Positions 25,217 to 32,810 of a stretch of DNA of 33,508 nt are shown here, one piece after another. The stretch is from contig CAMAGQ010000003.1 of the NCBI GenBank assembly GCA_945833895.1, positions 1 to 33,508 of the forward strand. The letters are read 5' to 3'. The translations under genes were made by a program, and so were the position numbers. This stretch comes from an uncultured bacterium (GTDB taxonomy: Bacteria > Cyanobacteriota > Vampirovibrionia > Gastranaerophilales > Gastranaerophilaceae). The notes under the pieces were generated by a model, which worked only from the letters and a program-made list of their open reading frames with translations, had not been told where the DNA came from and did not search any database. Each line of letters starts with the position of its first letter. Within the stretch, counting starts at the first letter, position 1.

Positions 25217-26359
25217 CTATTCCCAGATACTAATAAGTTTTTTATGAATTGCAGGATTATGCACTCTTATATAATCAATTTTCTGATTTATCAGAACGCT
25301 ATTCAGTGCAAGGGTATAAATATCTTTTTCTTCATTCATCGCTTGCTGACATTCTAACAGGCTTTTTCTTGACAGTCCAATCATAACAGGGTAACCTATA
25401 GATTTTAATTCCTGCCAGCGGTTTAAAATCTCGATATTATGCGATTTTAACTTGCCAAAACCTATCCCCGGGTCGATAATGATATTTTCTTTTGAAATAC
25501 CTTTTGAGATAGCAAACTGAACCTTGTTATATAAAAATGTGAAAATTTCGTCCATTAAGTTCTCGTAGAAAGGTTCTTCCTGCATGTTTTCGGGAGTTCC
25601 TTGGGAATGTTGAATAATCAATTTAACATTCGGATATTTCGCAACGACTTCCGCCATATTATCATCAAACGTCAAACCTGACACATCGTTTATTATTAAA
25701 GCTCCTGCTTTTATACTTTCTTCCGCAACAATAGAACTTCTTGTGTCAATGCTTATCGGAGTTTGAATATTTTGCTGTTTAATATAATCTAATACAGGCA
25801 ACAATTTTTCCAGTTGTTCTTTAGCACTCACACCTTTTGAATATGGTTTGGTAGATTCAGCCCCAATATCAATGATATCAGCACCGTCCTGAATTAATTT
25901 GTTCAACTGTGTGATTGCAGAGTCAAAATCGTAAAACTCACCGCCATCAGAAAAAGAATTTTTTGTAATGTTCAAAATCCCAACAATTTTGGTTCTGTCA
26001 GTGTTTTGCGAAATTTCACACTGTTCAATGAGTTTTTGCCCCAGTATTTTTAACCCAAACGGCTGAAACAAAAGATTTTGAGCGATTTTCGTAATTTGTG
26101 AAACGCTTCCGCCAAGAATACAGTCAGAAAGTTCAATTTTACCTGTTATAACTTCTCTATGTGTTGCACAATCAGCCCCGACAGATAAGGCGGTCTGTTT
26201 TAAGATATTTGCCTGCGGAACTGTAAGATTAAAAATTTTCAAGTTCTTGTAGATGTATTTTTTGCATGCTTTCTGAGCGTAAGTTTTGTCAAAACCTATA
26301 CTTAACAATTCGTCGGTTATGTTATTTGTTCTAATCTCTTTAATAGAAAAATCGTGCAT
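25217..26359 (-). CDS. folP: Dihydropteroate synthase with N-terminal extension
   Basis: 380 residues. The TIM-barrel DHPS (about 120-380) joins p-aminobenzoate to the pterin in folate synthesis. Motifs: GILNITKNSFSDGG, DIGAEST, SIDTRSS, INDVSG, DPGIGFGK, GLSRKS and RVHN. The residues that bind pterin and phosphate are mostly kept, but loop 1 reads TKNSFSDGG where TPDSFSDGG is usual, and HSQGTP replaces the more usual H-x-R-G-T-P. About 115 extra N-terminal residues precede the barrel; similar extensions exist in some Clostridia. The start codon lies within a possible pseudoknot (26350-26399), with a weak AGG site. Confidence 0.9.
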   Translation of the reverse strand: MHDFSIKEIRTNNITDELLSIGFDKTYAQKACKKYIYKNLKIFNLTVPQANILKQTALSVGADCATHREVITGKIELSDCILGGSVSQITKIAQNLLFQPFGLKILGQKLIEQCEISQNTDRTKIVGILNITKNSFSDGGEFYDFDSAITQLNKLIQDGADIIDIGAESTKPYSKGVSAKEQLEKLLPVLDYIKQQNIQTPISIDTRSSIVAEESIKAGALIINDVSGLTFDDNMAEVVAKYPNVKLIIQHSQGTPENMQEEPFYENLMDEIFTFLYNKVQFAISKGISKENIIIDPGIGFGKLKSHNIEILNRWQELKSIGYPVMIGLSRKSLLECQQAMNEEKDIYTLALNSVLINQKIDYIRVHNPAIHKKLISIWE

Positions 26360-26399
26360 AACCTAAGTTTAGCACGATTATTTCATTTTAACAAACTTA
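26350..26399 (-). promoter_or_regulatory. Possible H-type pseudoknot around the folP start codon
   Basis: In the folP leader (reverse strand) two perfect stems interleave. Stem A is UAAGUUU (26399-26393) with AAACUUA (26370-26364), 7 bp. Stem B is AAUCGUGC (26379-26372) with GCACGAUU (26357-26350), 8 bp. The order A5', B5', A3', B3' is that of an H-type pseudoknot with loops of 13, 1 and 6 nt. The 6-nt loop GGUUAU holds the weak Shine-Dalgarno bases and the first two bases of AUG; its G begins stem B. Formation would block initiation. Confidence 0.45.
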
Positions 26400-26406
26400 T
26401 AAAGAC

Positions 26407-26898
26407 TTATGCGGCGTTTCTGTAATTTTTATATTGCGATTTCAAATCATCAACAGCGATTTCGCCGTTTTTGAACGCTTTATTTACGCCTGTAACAAGT
26501 ACAAAGAATGCTAACAGACCGCCTGCAAGAGCAGAAAATCTTCTTGTTATCGGACTTTTAACAATAGGACCGATAAATTTTGAATCTTTGAATTTTGCAA
26601 GTTGATCCATTATGCTTTTTGTGTACATTTTTAAATTATTTTTGAAAGTTGTTATAAATCCTGTTGCAACTTCTTGGGTTTGGTTAACGGTTTTAATTCC
26701 GTTGGAAACTTGAGCAGTCATTCTTCCAAGTATTTCTTCGCCTGCTTGTGCTTTTAAACCTTTTTTGCCTGCGTATCTTGTTGCAGTTGCACTAAGTCCT
26801 GCCGCACCACCGACACCTGTTGCAACTTGTTCTTTTGTCTGTTGCTGGCGTTGTTCGGGAGTATATTGTGGTTGAGGTCTGAAATCAATGGTATTCAT
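26407..26898 (-). CDS. Small membrane-associated protein, unknown
   Basis: 163 residues. The start is polar and Gln-rich (RPQPQYTPEQRQQQTK), followed by a Gly/Ala-rich stretch (ATGVGGAAGLSATATR), a basic helical region, one hydrophobic segment at about 121-140 (FSALAGGLLAFFVLVTGVNK) and a charged tail. No family recognised. A strong GGAGG site precedes the ATG, which overlaps the TAA of the upstream 240-residue gene by one base, so the pair is translationally coupled and probably acts together. folP begins 47 nt downstream. Confidence 0.7.
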   Translation of the reverse strand: MNTIDFRPQPQYTPEQRQQQTKEQVATGVGGAAGLSATATRYAGKKGLKAQAGEEILGRMTAQVSNGIKTVNQTQEVATGFITTFKNNLKMYTKSIMDQLAKFKDSKFIGPIVKSPITRRFSALAGGLLAFFVLVTGVNKAFKNGEIAVDDLKSQYKNYRNAA

Positions 26899-27620
26899 TA
26901 TACCTCCTCCTCAAGTTCTTTGTCTGCTTTTGCTTGTTCCGGATGAACTATTTCATTGTAACCTGAAGCAGCACCTGCTCCAACACCCAGAGTGGTTGAA
27001 ACTGTTTTTGTTGCGTTGTCGTATGCTGTGTCAAACGATGTTTCTTTTATTTTGTTTGCTGCAGTTTTGAACGGTTTCGCAATAACATCAGCAACTTTTT
27101 TTGCACCTTTACCGATTGTGCGTAAAACTGTCAAAACAACTTTTCCGAATTTGTTATTTTCCATTTTTTCAACAACTTTGGCTAATTTTTCGCTTAAGTT
27201 TGTATAAATTTTAGTACCTTTAATTCTTGCTGAAGCCGCTTTAGCAAATTCAGCAATCTTGTTACCTGCTTGAACAAAGCCTTTATAAATAGGTTTTAGT
27301 ACTTCCTTAGAACCTTTTACAAATTTTGTATCTAAACCTGATGCAACTGAGGATTTTACGAATTTAGCACCTTTTGTAGCACCCCAGGCTACTGCCCAGC
27401 CTTCAAGTAACATTGTCGATATAACCGCAAAAGTTTTTGCAATCTTTTTCAATGCTTTTGGAGTTTTTATATCGTTAGACAGGTCTTCAAAATCCTTTTT
27501 TTGTCCTTCATAATAATTTGTTTTACTTTCGTAAAAACTATCGTCACGATTTTGCTCTGCCTTAAATGCAGGTTGTATACGAATTGTTTGGTTTGTGATA
27601 TTTGGTTGAATTGTTAACAT
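26898..27620 (-). CDS. Lys/Ala-rich membrane-associated protein, unknown
   Basis: 240 residues, strongly basic over 55-190 with repeated Lys-Gly-Ala helical segments (TIGKGAKKVADVIAKPFK, ARIKGTKIYTNLSEK). A hydrophobic stretch lies at about 63-83 (FAVISTMLLEGWAVAWGA). The N-terminus MLTIQPNITN is polar, with PAFKA at 17-21 that faintly resembles the F-x-G segments of other genes here. The end is acidic (KADKELEEEV). GAGG lies 7 nt before the ATG. It is coupled to the following 163-residue gene. Membrane binding through amphipathic helices is plausible; function is unknown. Confidence 0.7.
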   Translation of the reverse strand: MLTIQPNITNQTIRIQPAFKAEQNRDDSFYESKTNYYEGQKKDFEDLSNDIKTPKALKKIAKTFAVISTMLLEGWAVAWGATKGAKFVKSSVASGLDTKFVKGSKEVLKPIYKGFVQAGNKIAEFAKAASARIKGTKIYTNLSEKLAKVVEKMENNKFGKVVLTVLRTIGKGAKKVADVIAKPFKTAANKIKETSFDTAYDNATKTVSTTLGVGAGAASGYNEIVHPEQAKADKELEEEV

Positions 27621-27638
27621 TTAGATGCCTCACTACTT

Positions 27639-27667
27639 TCTACATTTCCCTTACTTTAAATCGTCAA
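27639..27667 (-). promoter_or_regulatory. Promoter of the coupled two-gene unit
   Basis: Reverse strand: TTGACG (27667-27662), 17-nt spacer, TGTAGA (27644-27639). Good -35, weak -10. Confidence 0.4.
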
Positions 27668-27803
27668 AATATTTTTTTTTGCTAATTTGAAAAGATACCA
27701 TTAACAAAATGTTACAATTGCAAATTCATTATGTCATATAAACCCTGATAAGTAAAGTGTTTCATAAGAAATATTAAAATTTAATCAGATTTTATTTTTG
27801 CTG

Positions 27804-27809
27804 TATAAT
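27804..27809 (+). promoter_or_regulatory. -10 box of pnp promoter
   Basis: A perfect TATAAT; the -35 at 17 nt is weak (TTAATC). Predicted leader is about 60 nt. Confidence 0.5.
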
Positions 27810-27840
27810 AGAGTTAAAAATGGAAGTGTATCACATAAAG

Positions 27841-27856
27841 GCGTTAGAAAGAACGC
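27841..27856 (+). promoter_or_regulatory. Small hairpin in the pnp leader
   Basis: GCGTT and AACGC around AGAAAG, 18 nt before the start. In E. coli a leader hairpin mediates pnp autoregulation through RNase III; whether this short stem does anything similar is unknown. Confidence 0.3.
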
Positions 27857-27874
27857 AGAAAGAAAAGGTAATTT

Positions 27875-30013
27875 ATGAAACCTGAAACAAAGAGTTTTCA
27901 ACTGGAAATCGGCGGAAAGACCGTAACCGTTGAAACAGGGAAATACGCTCAATCCGCTAACGGTTCAGTTACAGTAAGATGCGGAGATACAATGTTATTT
28001 GTTCACTGCTGTGTATCAAAAGAACCTAGAGTCGGAATTGATTTCTTCCCGTTACTAATTGATTATGAAGAAAGAATGTCGGCAATCGGCAGAATTCCGG
28101 GCGGTTACAACCGTTCTGAAGGCAAAGCCGGAGATAAGGCTATCCTTGTTTCAAGATTGATTGACCGACCAATCAGACCTTTATTCCCTAAAGGTTATAG
28201 AAACGATATTCAAATCGTTGCACAATTATTCAGTTATGATCAGGAGAATCAGCCTGATACATTGGCTATGTTGGGTGCTTCTTGTGCTTTGATGTTATCA
28301 GGTGCACCATTTGAAGGCCCTATCGGTGCTGTTCGTGTATCAAGAGATGCTGAAGGCAACATGATTGCTAACCCTACTCATAAACAAGCAAAAGAATCAG
28401 ACCTTGATATCGTTGTTGCAGGTACTCATGATTCTGTAATCATGGTTGAAGCAGGCTGTAAATTCGTTACAGAAGACGATATTATGAATGCTGTTGAATT
28501 TGCTCAGGGTGAAATCAGAAAACAATGTGATGCTCAAGTTGAGTTTGCTAAACAGTGCGGTGTTGTTAAGGAAGAATTTGTTAACCCTTACGACACAACC
28601 GAATTGAAAAACATTATCAACGAAACCGCTCACGATATGATTTTTGATGCTTACCACAATTTTGACAGAACTTACCGTCAAGAAAAATTGGAAGAAGCAA
28701 AAAAACTTGTAAAAGAAAAAGTTGATGCTTTACCTGATGACCATTACATCAAACAAATCATTGAAGAAACAGGTATAGACTTTGTTGCAGAAGAATTTAA
28801 GGCTGCCGAAAAGAAAATCATGCGTTCAATGATTTTGGATGAAGGCGTTAGAGCAGACGGACGTAAACCGACCGAAGTTCGTCCAATCTGGTGCGAAGTT
28901 GGTGTTATTCCTAGAGCACACGGTTCTGCCGTATTTACAAGAGGTCAAACTCAGGTATTATCAGTTGCAACCCTTGCAGGACCTGCAATGAAACAAGAAC
29001 TTGACGGCGTTGACCCTGAAAGAGAAAAAACTTACATGCACAAATATATCTTCCCTGGATTTTCAGTTGGTGAAGTAAAACCTTTGAGAGGCCCGGGAAG
29101 AAGAGAAGTTGGTCACGGTAACTTGGCAGAAAGAGCGAACGTTCCTGCGTTACCTTCTCAAGATGAATTTGGTTATACAATCCGTGTAACATCTGATGTC
29201 TTGGAATCAAACGGTTCAACTTCAATGGCTTCAACTTGCGGTTCATCTATGGCTTTGATGAATGCGGGTGTTCCTGTTAAGTGTATGATAGGCGGTGTTG
29301 CAATGGGTATGATTACCGAAGAAGGTAAAGAACCTGTTGTATTAACCGATATTCAAGGTATTGAAGACTTTCTTGGCGACATGGACTTCAAAGTTACAGG
29401 TAATGACGACGGTATCACAGCACTTCAAATGGATATGAAAGCAAAAGGTATTGCAAATGATACATTGAGAAGAGCGTTGGGACAAGCAAAAGAAGGTAGA
29501 TTGCATATCTTAGGTAAAATGAGAGAAGCAATCACCGAACCAGGTGCTATGTCACCGTTTGCACCAAGTATCAGCACAATGACAATTCCTGTTGATGATA
29601 TCGGAACAGTAATCGGGCCTGGCGGAAAACAAATCAGAGCGATTATAGATGCTTCAGGTGCTGAAATCGATATTCAAGATAACGGTATTGTTACTATTAC
29701 TTCTAACGATCAGGAAGGTGCTGCAATCGCTAAGAAAATGATTAAAGACCTTACTTTTAAACCTGAAGTTGGTATGGTAATTAAAGGTAAAGTTGTAAGA
29801 ATTATCCCTATCGGTGCTTTTGTTGAATTAGGCGGCGGTAAAGACGGTATGGTTCACATTTCTCAAGTTTGCAACGAGAGAATTGAAACAATCGAACCGC
29901 ATCTTACAATCGGTCAAGAAGTTATCGTTAAGGTAGTCAAAATCGATGAAAAAGGCAGAGTTAACCTTACTATCAAGGGTGTTACCGAAGAAGATAAAGC
30001 AAGACTTCAATAG
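27875..30013 (+). CDS. pnp: Polyribonucleotide nucleotidyltransferase (PNPase)
   Basis: 712 residues, full length. Two RNase PH domains (about 10-145 and 325-460) flank a helical domain; GRIPGGYNRSEG and SRLIDRPIRPLFP belong to the first, and RGQTQVL and GPGRREVGHGNLAERA to the second. A KH domain (IGTVIGPGGKQIRAI, with the GxxG loop) and a C-terminal S1 domain (GKVVRIIPIGAFVELGGGKDGMVH) bind RNA. PNPase degrades RNA 3' to 5' with phosphate and adds heteropolymeric tails. Its usual partner RNase E/G is encoded at 20315-22180. AAAGG precedes the ATG. It has its own promoter and a strong terminator. Confidence 0.97.
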   Translation: MKPETKSFQLEIGGKTVTVETGKYAQSANGSVTVRCGDTMLFVHCCVSKEPRVGIDFFPLLIDYEERMSAIGRIPGGYNRSEGKAGDKAILVSRLIDRPIRPLFPKGYRNDIQIVAQLFSYDQENQPDTLAMLGASCALMLSGAPFEGPIGAVRVSRDAEGNMIANPTHKQAKESDLDIVVAGTHDSVIMVEAGCKFVTEDDIMNAVEFAQGEIRKQCDAQVEFAKQCGVVKEEFVNPYDTTELKNIINETAHDMIFDAYHNFDRTYRQEKLEEAKKLVKEKVDALPDDHYIKQIIEETGIDFVAEEFKAAEKKIMRSMILDEGVRADGRKPTEVRPIWCEVGVIPRAHGSAVFTRGQTQVLSVATLAGPAMKQELDGVDPEREKTYMHKYIFPGFSVGEVKPLRGPGRREVGHGNLAERANVPALPSQDEFGYTIRVTSDVLESNGSTSMASTCGSSMALMNAGVPVKCMIGGVAMGMITEEGKEPVVLTDIQGIEDFLGDMDFKVTGNDDGITALQMDMKAKGIANDTLRRALGQAKEGRLHILGKMREAITEPGAMSPFAPSISTMTIPVDDIGTVIGPGGKQIRAIIDASGAEIDIQDNGIVTITSNDQEGAAIAKKMIKDLTFKPEVGMVIKGKVVRIIPIGAFVELGGGKDGMVHISQVCNERIETIEPHLTIGQEVIVKVVKIDEKGRVNLTIKGVTEEDKARLQ

Positions 30014-30039
30014 TCTTTAATCGTGAAAAAAAATAAAAA

Positions 30040-30076
30040 GGTATCAGGCAAAATTTCTGTCTGATATCTTTTTTTT
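30040..30076 (+). terminator. Intrinsic terminator after pnp
   Basis: GGTATCAGGC pairs with GTCTGATATC (10 bp including two G-T pairs) around a 9-nt loop, followed by eight T. Confidence 0.88.
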
Positions 30077-30144
30077 GTTAAAATTTGTAACAATCATGCA
30101 AATTTATTCCTTGTCCTGATTTTATATAAACGAAGGTTAAAAAT

Positions 30145-32199
30145 ATGAATGTGAACAAAATAATTGGGAAAATTACAACAGCAGTTGATGGTGCCGTAAG
30201 AGCAAAACATTGTCCAATCCCTGATGATATAGCAGCAATCGGTGGGATAAGAAAATCTTTAAACGTGACAAATCCTCTAAAACCGCTTGAGCATGACTGT
30301 GTAGACTTTGCAGAAGTTTTAAAGTTTGAAAAAAATCTTGAACTTGATTTTTCAAAACGTCCTATAAGTGTAAAAATTGACGGCAAAACTCAAAACTGGA
30401 CTGAGTATATCGGTTCACAAGCGGGCAGTCAGGATGCGTTTTGGGCTAAGAATAACGAAACAGGTGAACTTTTCTATATAAAATACGCCGAAACGGAAGA
30501 AAAAGAAGGTCATATTGCATCTGAGGCGTTGGCATCAAAGTTGTATCGCCTGGCAGGGTTTGATACTCCGGAAATTTCTCCGATTATCCTTGATGACGGA
30601 GTAAAAGCCTTTGCAAGTAAATTTGTACCGAATTTAACCCGATTAGAAGACGGAAAAGCCCTCAGGAAAGGTTTTGCGGCTGATGCGTGGCTTGCTAACT
30701 GGGATTCACTGCTACACGGAAATACCCTGATGAAGGAGGGTAAGCCTGTAAAAATTGATAATGGCGGTTCTTTGAGATATAGGGCTCAGGGCAAAATTAA
30801 ACCGAATTTTGGCGATAAAGTAGACGAACTTGTGACGCTTGTTGACGGCAGAAACTTTGACAGTACTTGTGTGTATGCAAAAATGACACATGACGAGCTT
30901 GTGGAGTCATTTAAAGCGGTTTGTGACATTCCTGATAAAGAGATTATTAAAACCGTTGAAGATAAAGAACTTGCTCAAATTCTGATAAATCGTAAAAATT
31001 ATATGAAAGATGTCCTTGCTCAAATGCAAGAAACTCCGAAAACTGACGAGCGATTAAGTGATTATTTTGCAAGTATATCAACGCGTTTGGCGAATAAAAA
31101 CCTTTTCAATTCAGAAGTTATATTAGAAAAATTATCAGCGAAATTAAACACAAAAATTTCAACCAATCCTCAATTTATAACCATGCCTTCATCAAAAACT
31201 TTGGCAAAAGATTTGGTTTTGGAAATTAAACAACTTGAAAATAATGGTGCTAAAGTTTCAAAAAAGGATATTGTGAAACTTCTGGAGGAACTTGTTTCTG
31301 ACGGTTTGGAGATGAAATCGGATAAAATTCGCACGCATTTTAGTTCGGCATGTGCAATGGAAGAACAATACAACAGCATGTTCACAGGGCTTTTGAATAT
31401 CGCAGCAAAAACAGAGCCTAAAGATGGTGAATTAATGAGTGCATATTTGACAAGAGTTATAAAAATCCGAGAACACCGAGTTAAACAGTTGGACAATTAC
31501 AGGATAAAATCAATCAAGGAAAAACTGACCTACCTTCCGGAGCATGAAAAACCTGCTAAAACTGTTTTAACCCAATCTCAACGTCGAAAAGCAATCGCTG
31601 AACTTGAAGCAGCAAGAAAAAAGGATTTGATTTTAGATATCCATACTATCCCTAAATTGAGTGAGAACGCCACAGATAAGCAAATTTACAGAGCATGGCA
31701 AAGAGGTCACATGGGGGCTTTTGAGTTCTCCGATAATGAACTTCAAAAGTCTGTTATGGGTATTGGCGGAAGATATAGTTCTAAACAACCGATAAAGACT
31801 AAAACAATATATGAAGCAATAGCAGACAAGGATTATAAGCAGGAATTTGAAATTGAACCGGTTTATCATTGGTTTTCTATGCCAAACGCTGAAGATTTTG
31901 TAAAAAAACAACTTCCGAAAAAAGGAGAAATTTACACAATAGACCAAAGGCAATGCTGTTCAACTCACAAGCACTATGCAGAGGTTGATTTTGGCGACCA
32001 CATGAAAAACCAAAATATTAAATTCATTATCCACCCAAAATCAGAAACCTCAAGAGCGTATAACCTCGGATATAATCAGGAGGTTGTGTATCCAAAAGGC
32101 GAACAGTTCAGAATTTTAGACAAAGAATGTGTTGAGTACATTGACCCCAAAGACGGCTCAGCCTGTATGCGTTGGGAAGTCCACATGCAAGAGGTTTAG
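30145..32199 (+). CDS. Possible kinase-fold / ADP-ribosyltransferase-fold fusion protein
   Basis: 684 residues. The N-terminal region looks like an atypical (HipA-like) kinase: Gly-rich loop GSQAGSQDA (90-98), candidate ATP Lys K113, E127, catalytic-loop-like LANWDSLLHGN (183-193, D187 and N193), and metal-binding-like KIDNGG (203-208) followed by RYRAQG. A long helical region follows (300-530). The C-terminus (about 570-665) resembles an ADP-ribosyltransferase: Y574-H575 on strand 1, CCSTH (604-608) where STS is usual, and YNQEVVYPKGEQFRIL (643-658) with E646 as candidate catalytic Glu. The kinase-like motif order recalls proteins seen with phage capsid or toxin genes. AAGG precedes the ATG. 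No signal peptide. Activity is inferred from motif pattern only. Confidence 0.6.
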   Translation: MNVNKIIGKITTAVDGAVRAKHCPIPDDIAAIGGIRKSLNVTNPLKPLEHDCVDFAEVLKFEKNLELDFSKRPISVKIDGKTQNWTEYIGSQAGSQDAFWAKNNETGELFYIKYAETEEKEGHIASEALASKLYRLAGFDTPEISPIILDDGVKAFASKFVPNLTRLEDGKALRKGFAADAWLANWDSLLHGNTLMKEGKPVKIDNGGSLRYRAQGKIKPNFGDKVDELVTLVDGRNFDSTCVYAKMTHDELVESFKAVCDIPDKEIIKTVEDKELAQILINRKNYMKDVLAQMQETPKTDERLSDYFASISTRLANKNLFNSEVILEKLSAKLNTKISTNPQFITMPSSKTLAKDLVLEIKQLENNGAKVSKKDIVKLLEELVSDGLEMKSDKIRTHFSSACAMEEQYNSMFTGLLNIAAKTEPKDGELMSAYLTRVIKIREHRVKQLDNYRIKSIKEKLTYLPEHEKPAKTVLTQSQRRKAIAELEAARKKDLILDIHTIPKLSENATDKQIYRAWQRGHMGAFEFSDNELQKSVMGIGGRYSSKQPIKTKTIYEAIADKDYKQEFEIEPVYHWFSMPNAEDFVKKQLPKKGEIYTIDQRQCCSTHKHYAEVDFGDHMKNQNIKFIIHPKSETSRAYNLGYNQEVVYPKGEQFRILDKECVEYIDPKDGSACMRWEVHMQEV

Positions 32200-32222
32200 C
32201 CCCACCGGGAAAAAGGTAAATT

Positions 32223-32552
32223 ATGCAAATCAATAGAATAAATAACAATTATAATACGACATTTAACGGAAACATGATATTTTCAAAATCAGCAAGAGCG
32301 TACATTCGTTTTGAATTTAGCAATGATGATTATTACAACTTGATGAAAATTATGAAAAGAGGCAGCAAAACTATTAATGATGTTTATGTCTATGCCGTTA
32401 AAAATGAGTCAATTCTGCCTAAATTGAAAACAAAATCGAATTGTACACTTGTGGCAAAGGTCGAAGATAAGGTATTTAAGCAAAAATTTTTCCAATCTCC
32501 ATTGAGTGTAATTAAAAGAGCAATTGAATACGCAAATAAGAGCAAAAATTAA
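32223..32552 (+). CDS. Unknown 109-aa protein with N-terminal F-N-G segment
   Basis: Starts MQINRINNNYNTTFNGNMIF, an Asn-rich segment with F14-N-G16 like other small proteins in the window. The rest is a small alpha/beta protein (YIRFEFSNDDYYNLMKIM, NDVYVYAVKNE, CTLVAKVEDKVFKQKFF). It lies 23 nt after the kinase/ART-like gene with its own AAAGG site and is followed by a terminator, so the two form a compact unit. It could be a partner, chaperone or immunity protein for the larger product, but only position supports that. No family recognised. Confidence 0.65.
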   Translation: MQINRINNNYNTTFNGNMIFSKSARAYIRFEFSNDDYYNLMKIMKRGSKTINDVYVYAVKNESILPKLKTKSNCTLVAKVEDKVFKQKFFQSPLSVIKRAIEYANKSKN

Positions 32553-32561
32553 ATGAATAAT

Positions 32562-32589
32562 AAAAAAGACCCTTTTAAAGGTCTTTTTT
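32562..32589. terminator. Bidirectional intrinsic terminator
   Basis: AAAAAGACC and GGTCTTTTT around CTTTTAAA. It has a T tract on both strands and so serves both the 109-aa gene (plus) and tRNA-Leu (minus). Confidence 0.85.
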
Positions 32590-32590
32590 A

Positions 32591-32679
32591 TGGTGCCGAT
32601 GGCCGGGGTCGAACCGGCACGAGGGTTGAACCTCACAAGATTTTGAGTCTAGCACGTCTACCAATTCCATCACATCGGC
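32591..32679 (-). tRNA. tRNA-Leu (anticodon CAA)
   Basis: Reverse strand: acceptor GCCGATG pairs with CATCGGC, then discriminator A and an encoded CCA. The D arm GGAATTGGTAGAC, a long class II variable arm (TGTGAGGTTCAACCCTCG) and T arm GCCGGTTCGACCCCGGC are clear. The anticodon loop CTCAAAA gives CAA. One T-T mismatch is present in the anticodon stem (CTAGA/TCTTG). Confidence 0.93.
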
Positions 32680-32700
32680 TTATTTAATTATCACTCAATA

Positions 32701-32728
32701 ATCATAACAAATAAATATTATTTTTCAA
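32701..32728 (-). promoter_or_regulatory. Promoter of tRNA-Leu
   Basis: Reverse strand: TTGAAA (32728-32723), 16-nt spacer, TATGAT (32706-32701), about 22 nt before the tRNA 5' end. Confidence 0.6.
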
Positions 32729-32742
32729 GACCTTTTTTGCTT

Positions 32743-32772
32743 TTGATAATCTTATTTTATATGCCCGATAAT
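32743..32772 (+). promoter_or_regulatory. Possible promoter of the last gene
   Basis: TTGATA (32743-32748), 18-nt spacer, GATAAT (32767-32772). The predicted leader is about 32 nt and has no Shine-Dalgarno. Confidence 0.45.
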
Positions 32773-32810
32773 CTAATTAAAAATTTCTGTAAACATGAAA
32801 TAACTACAGT

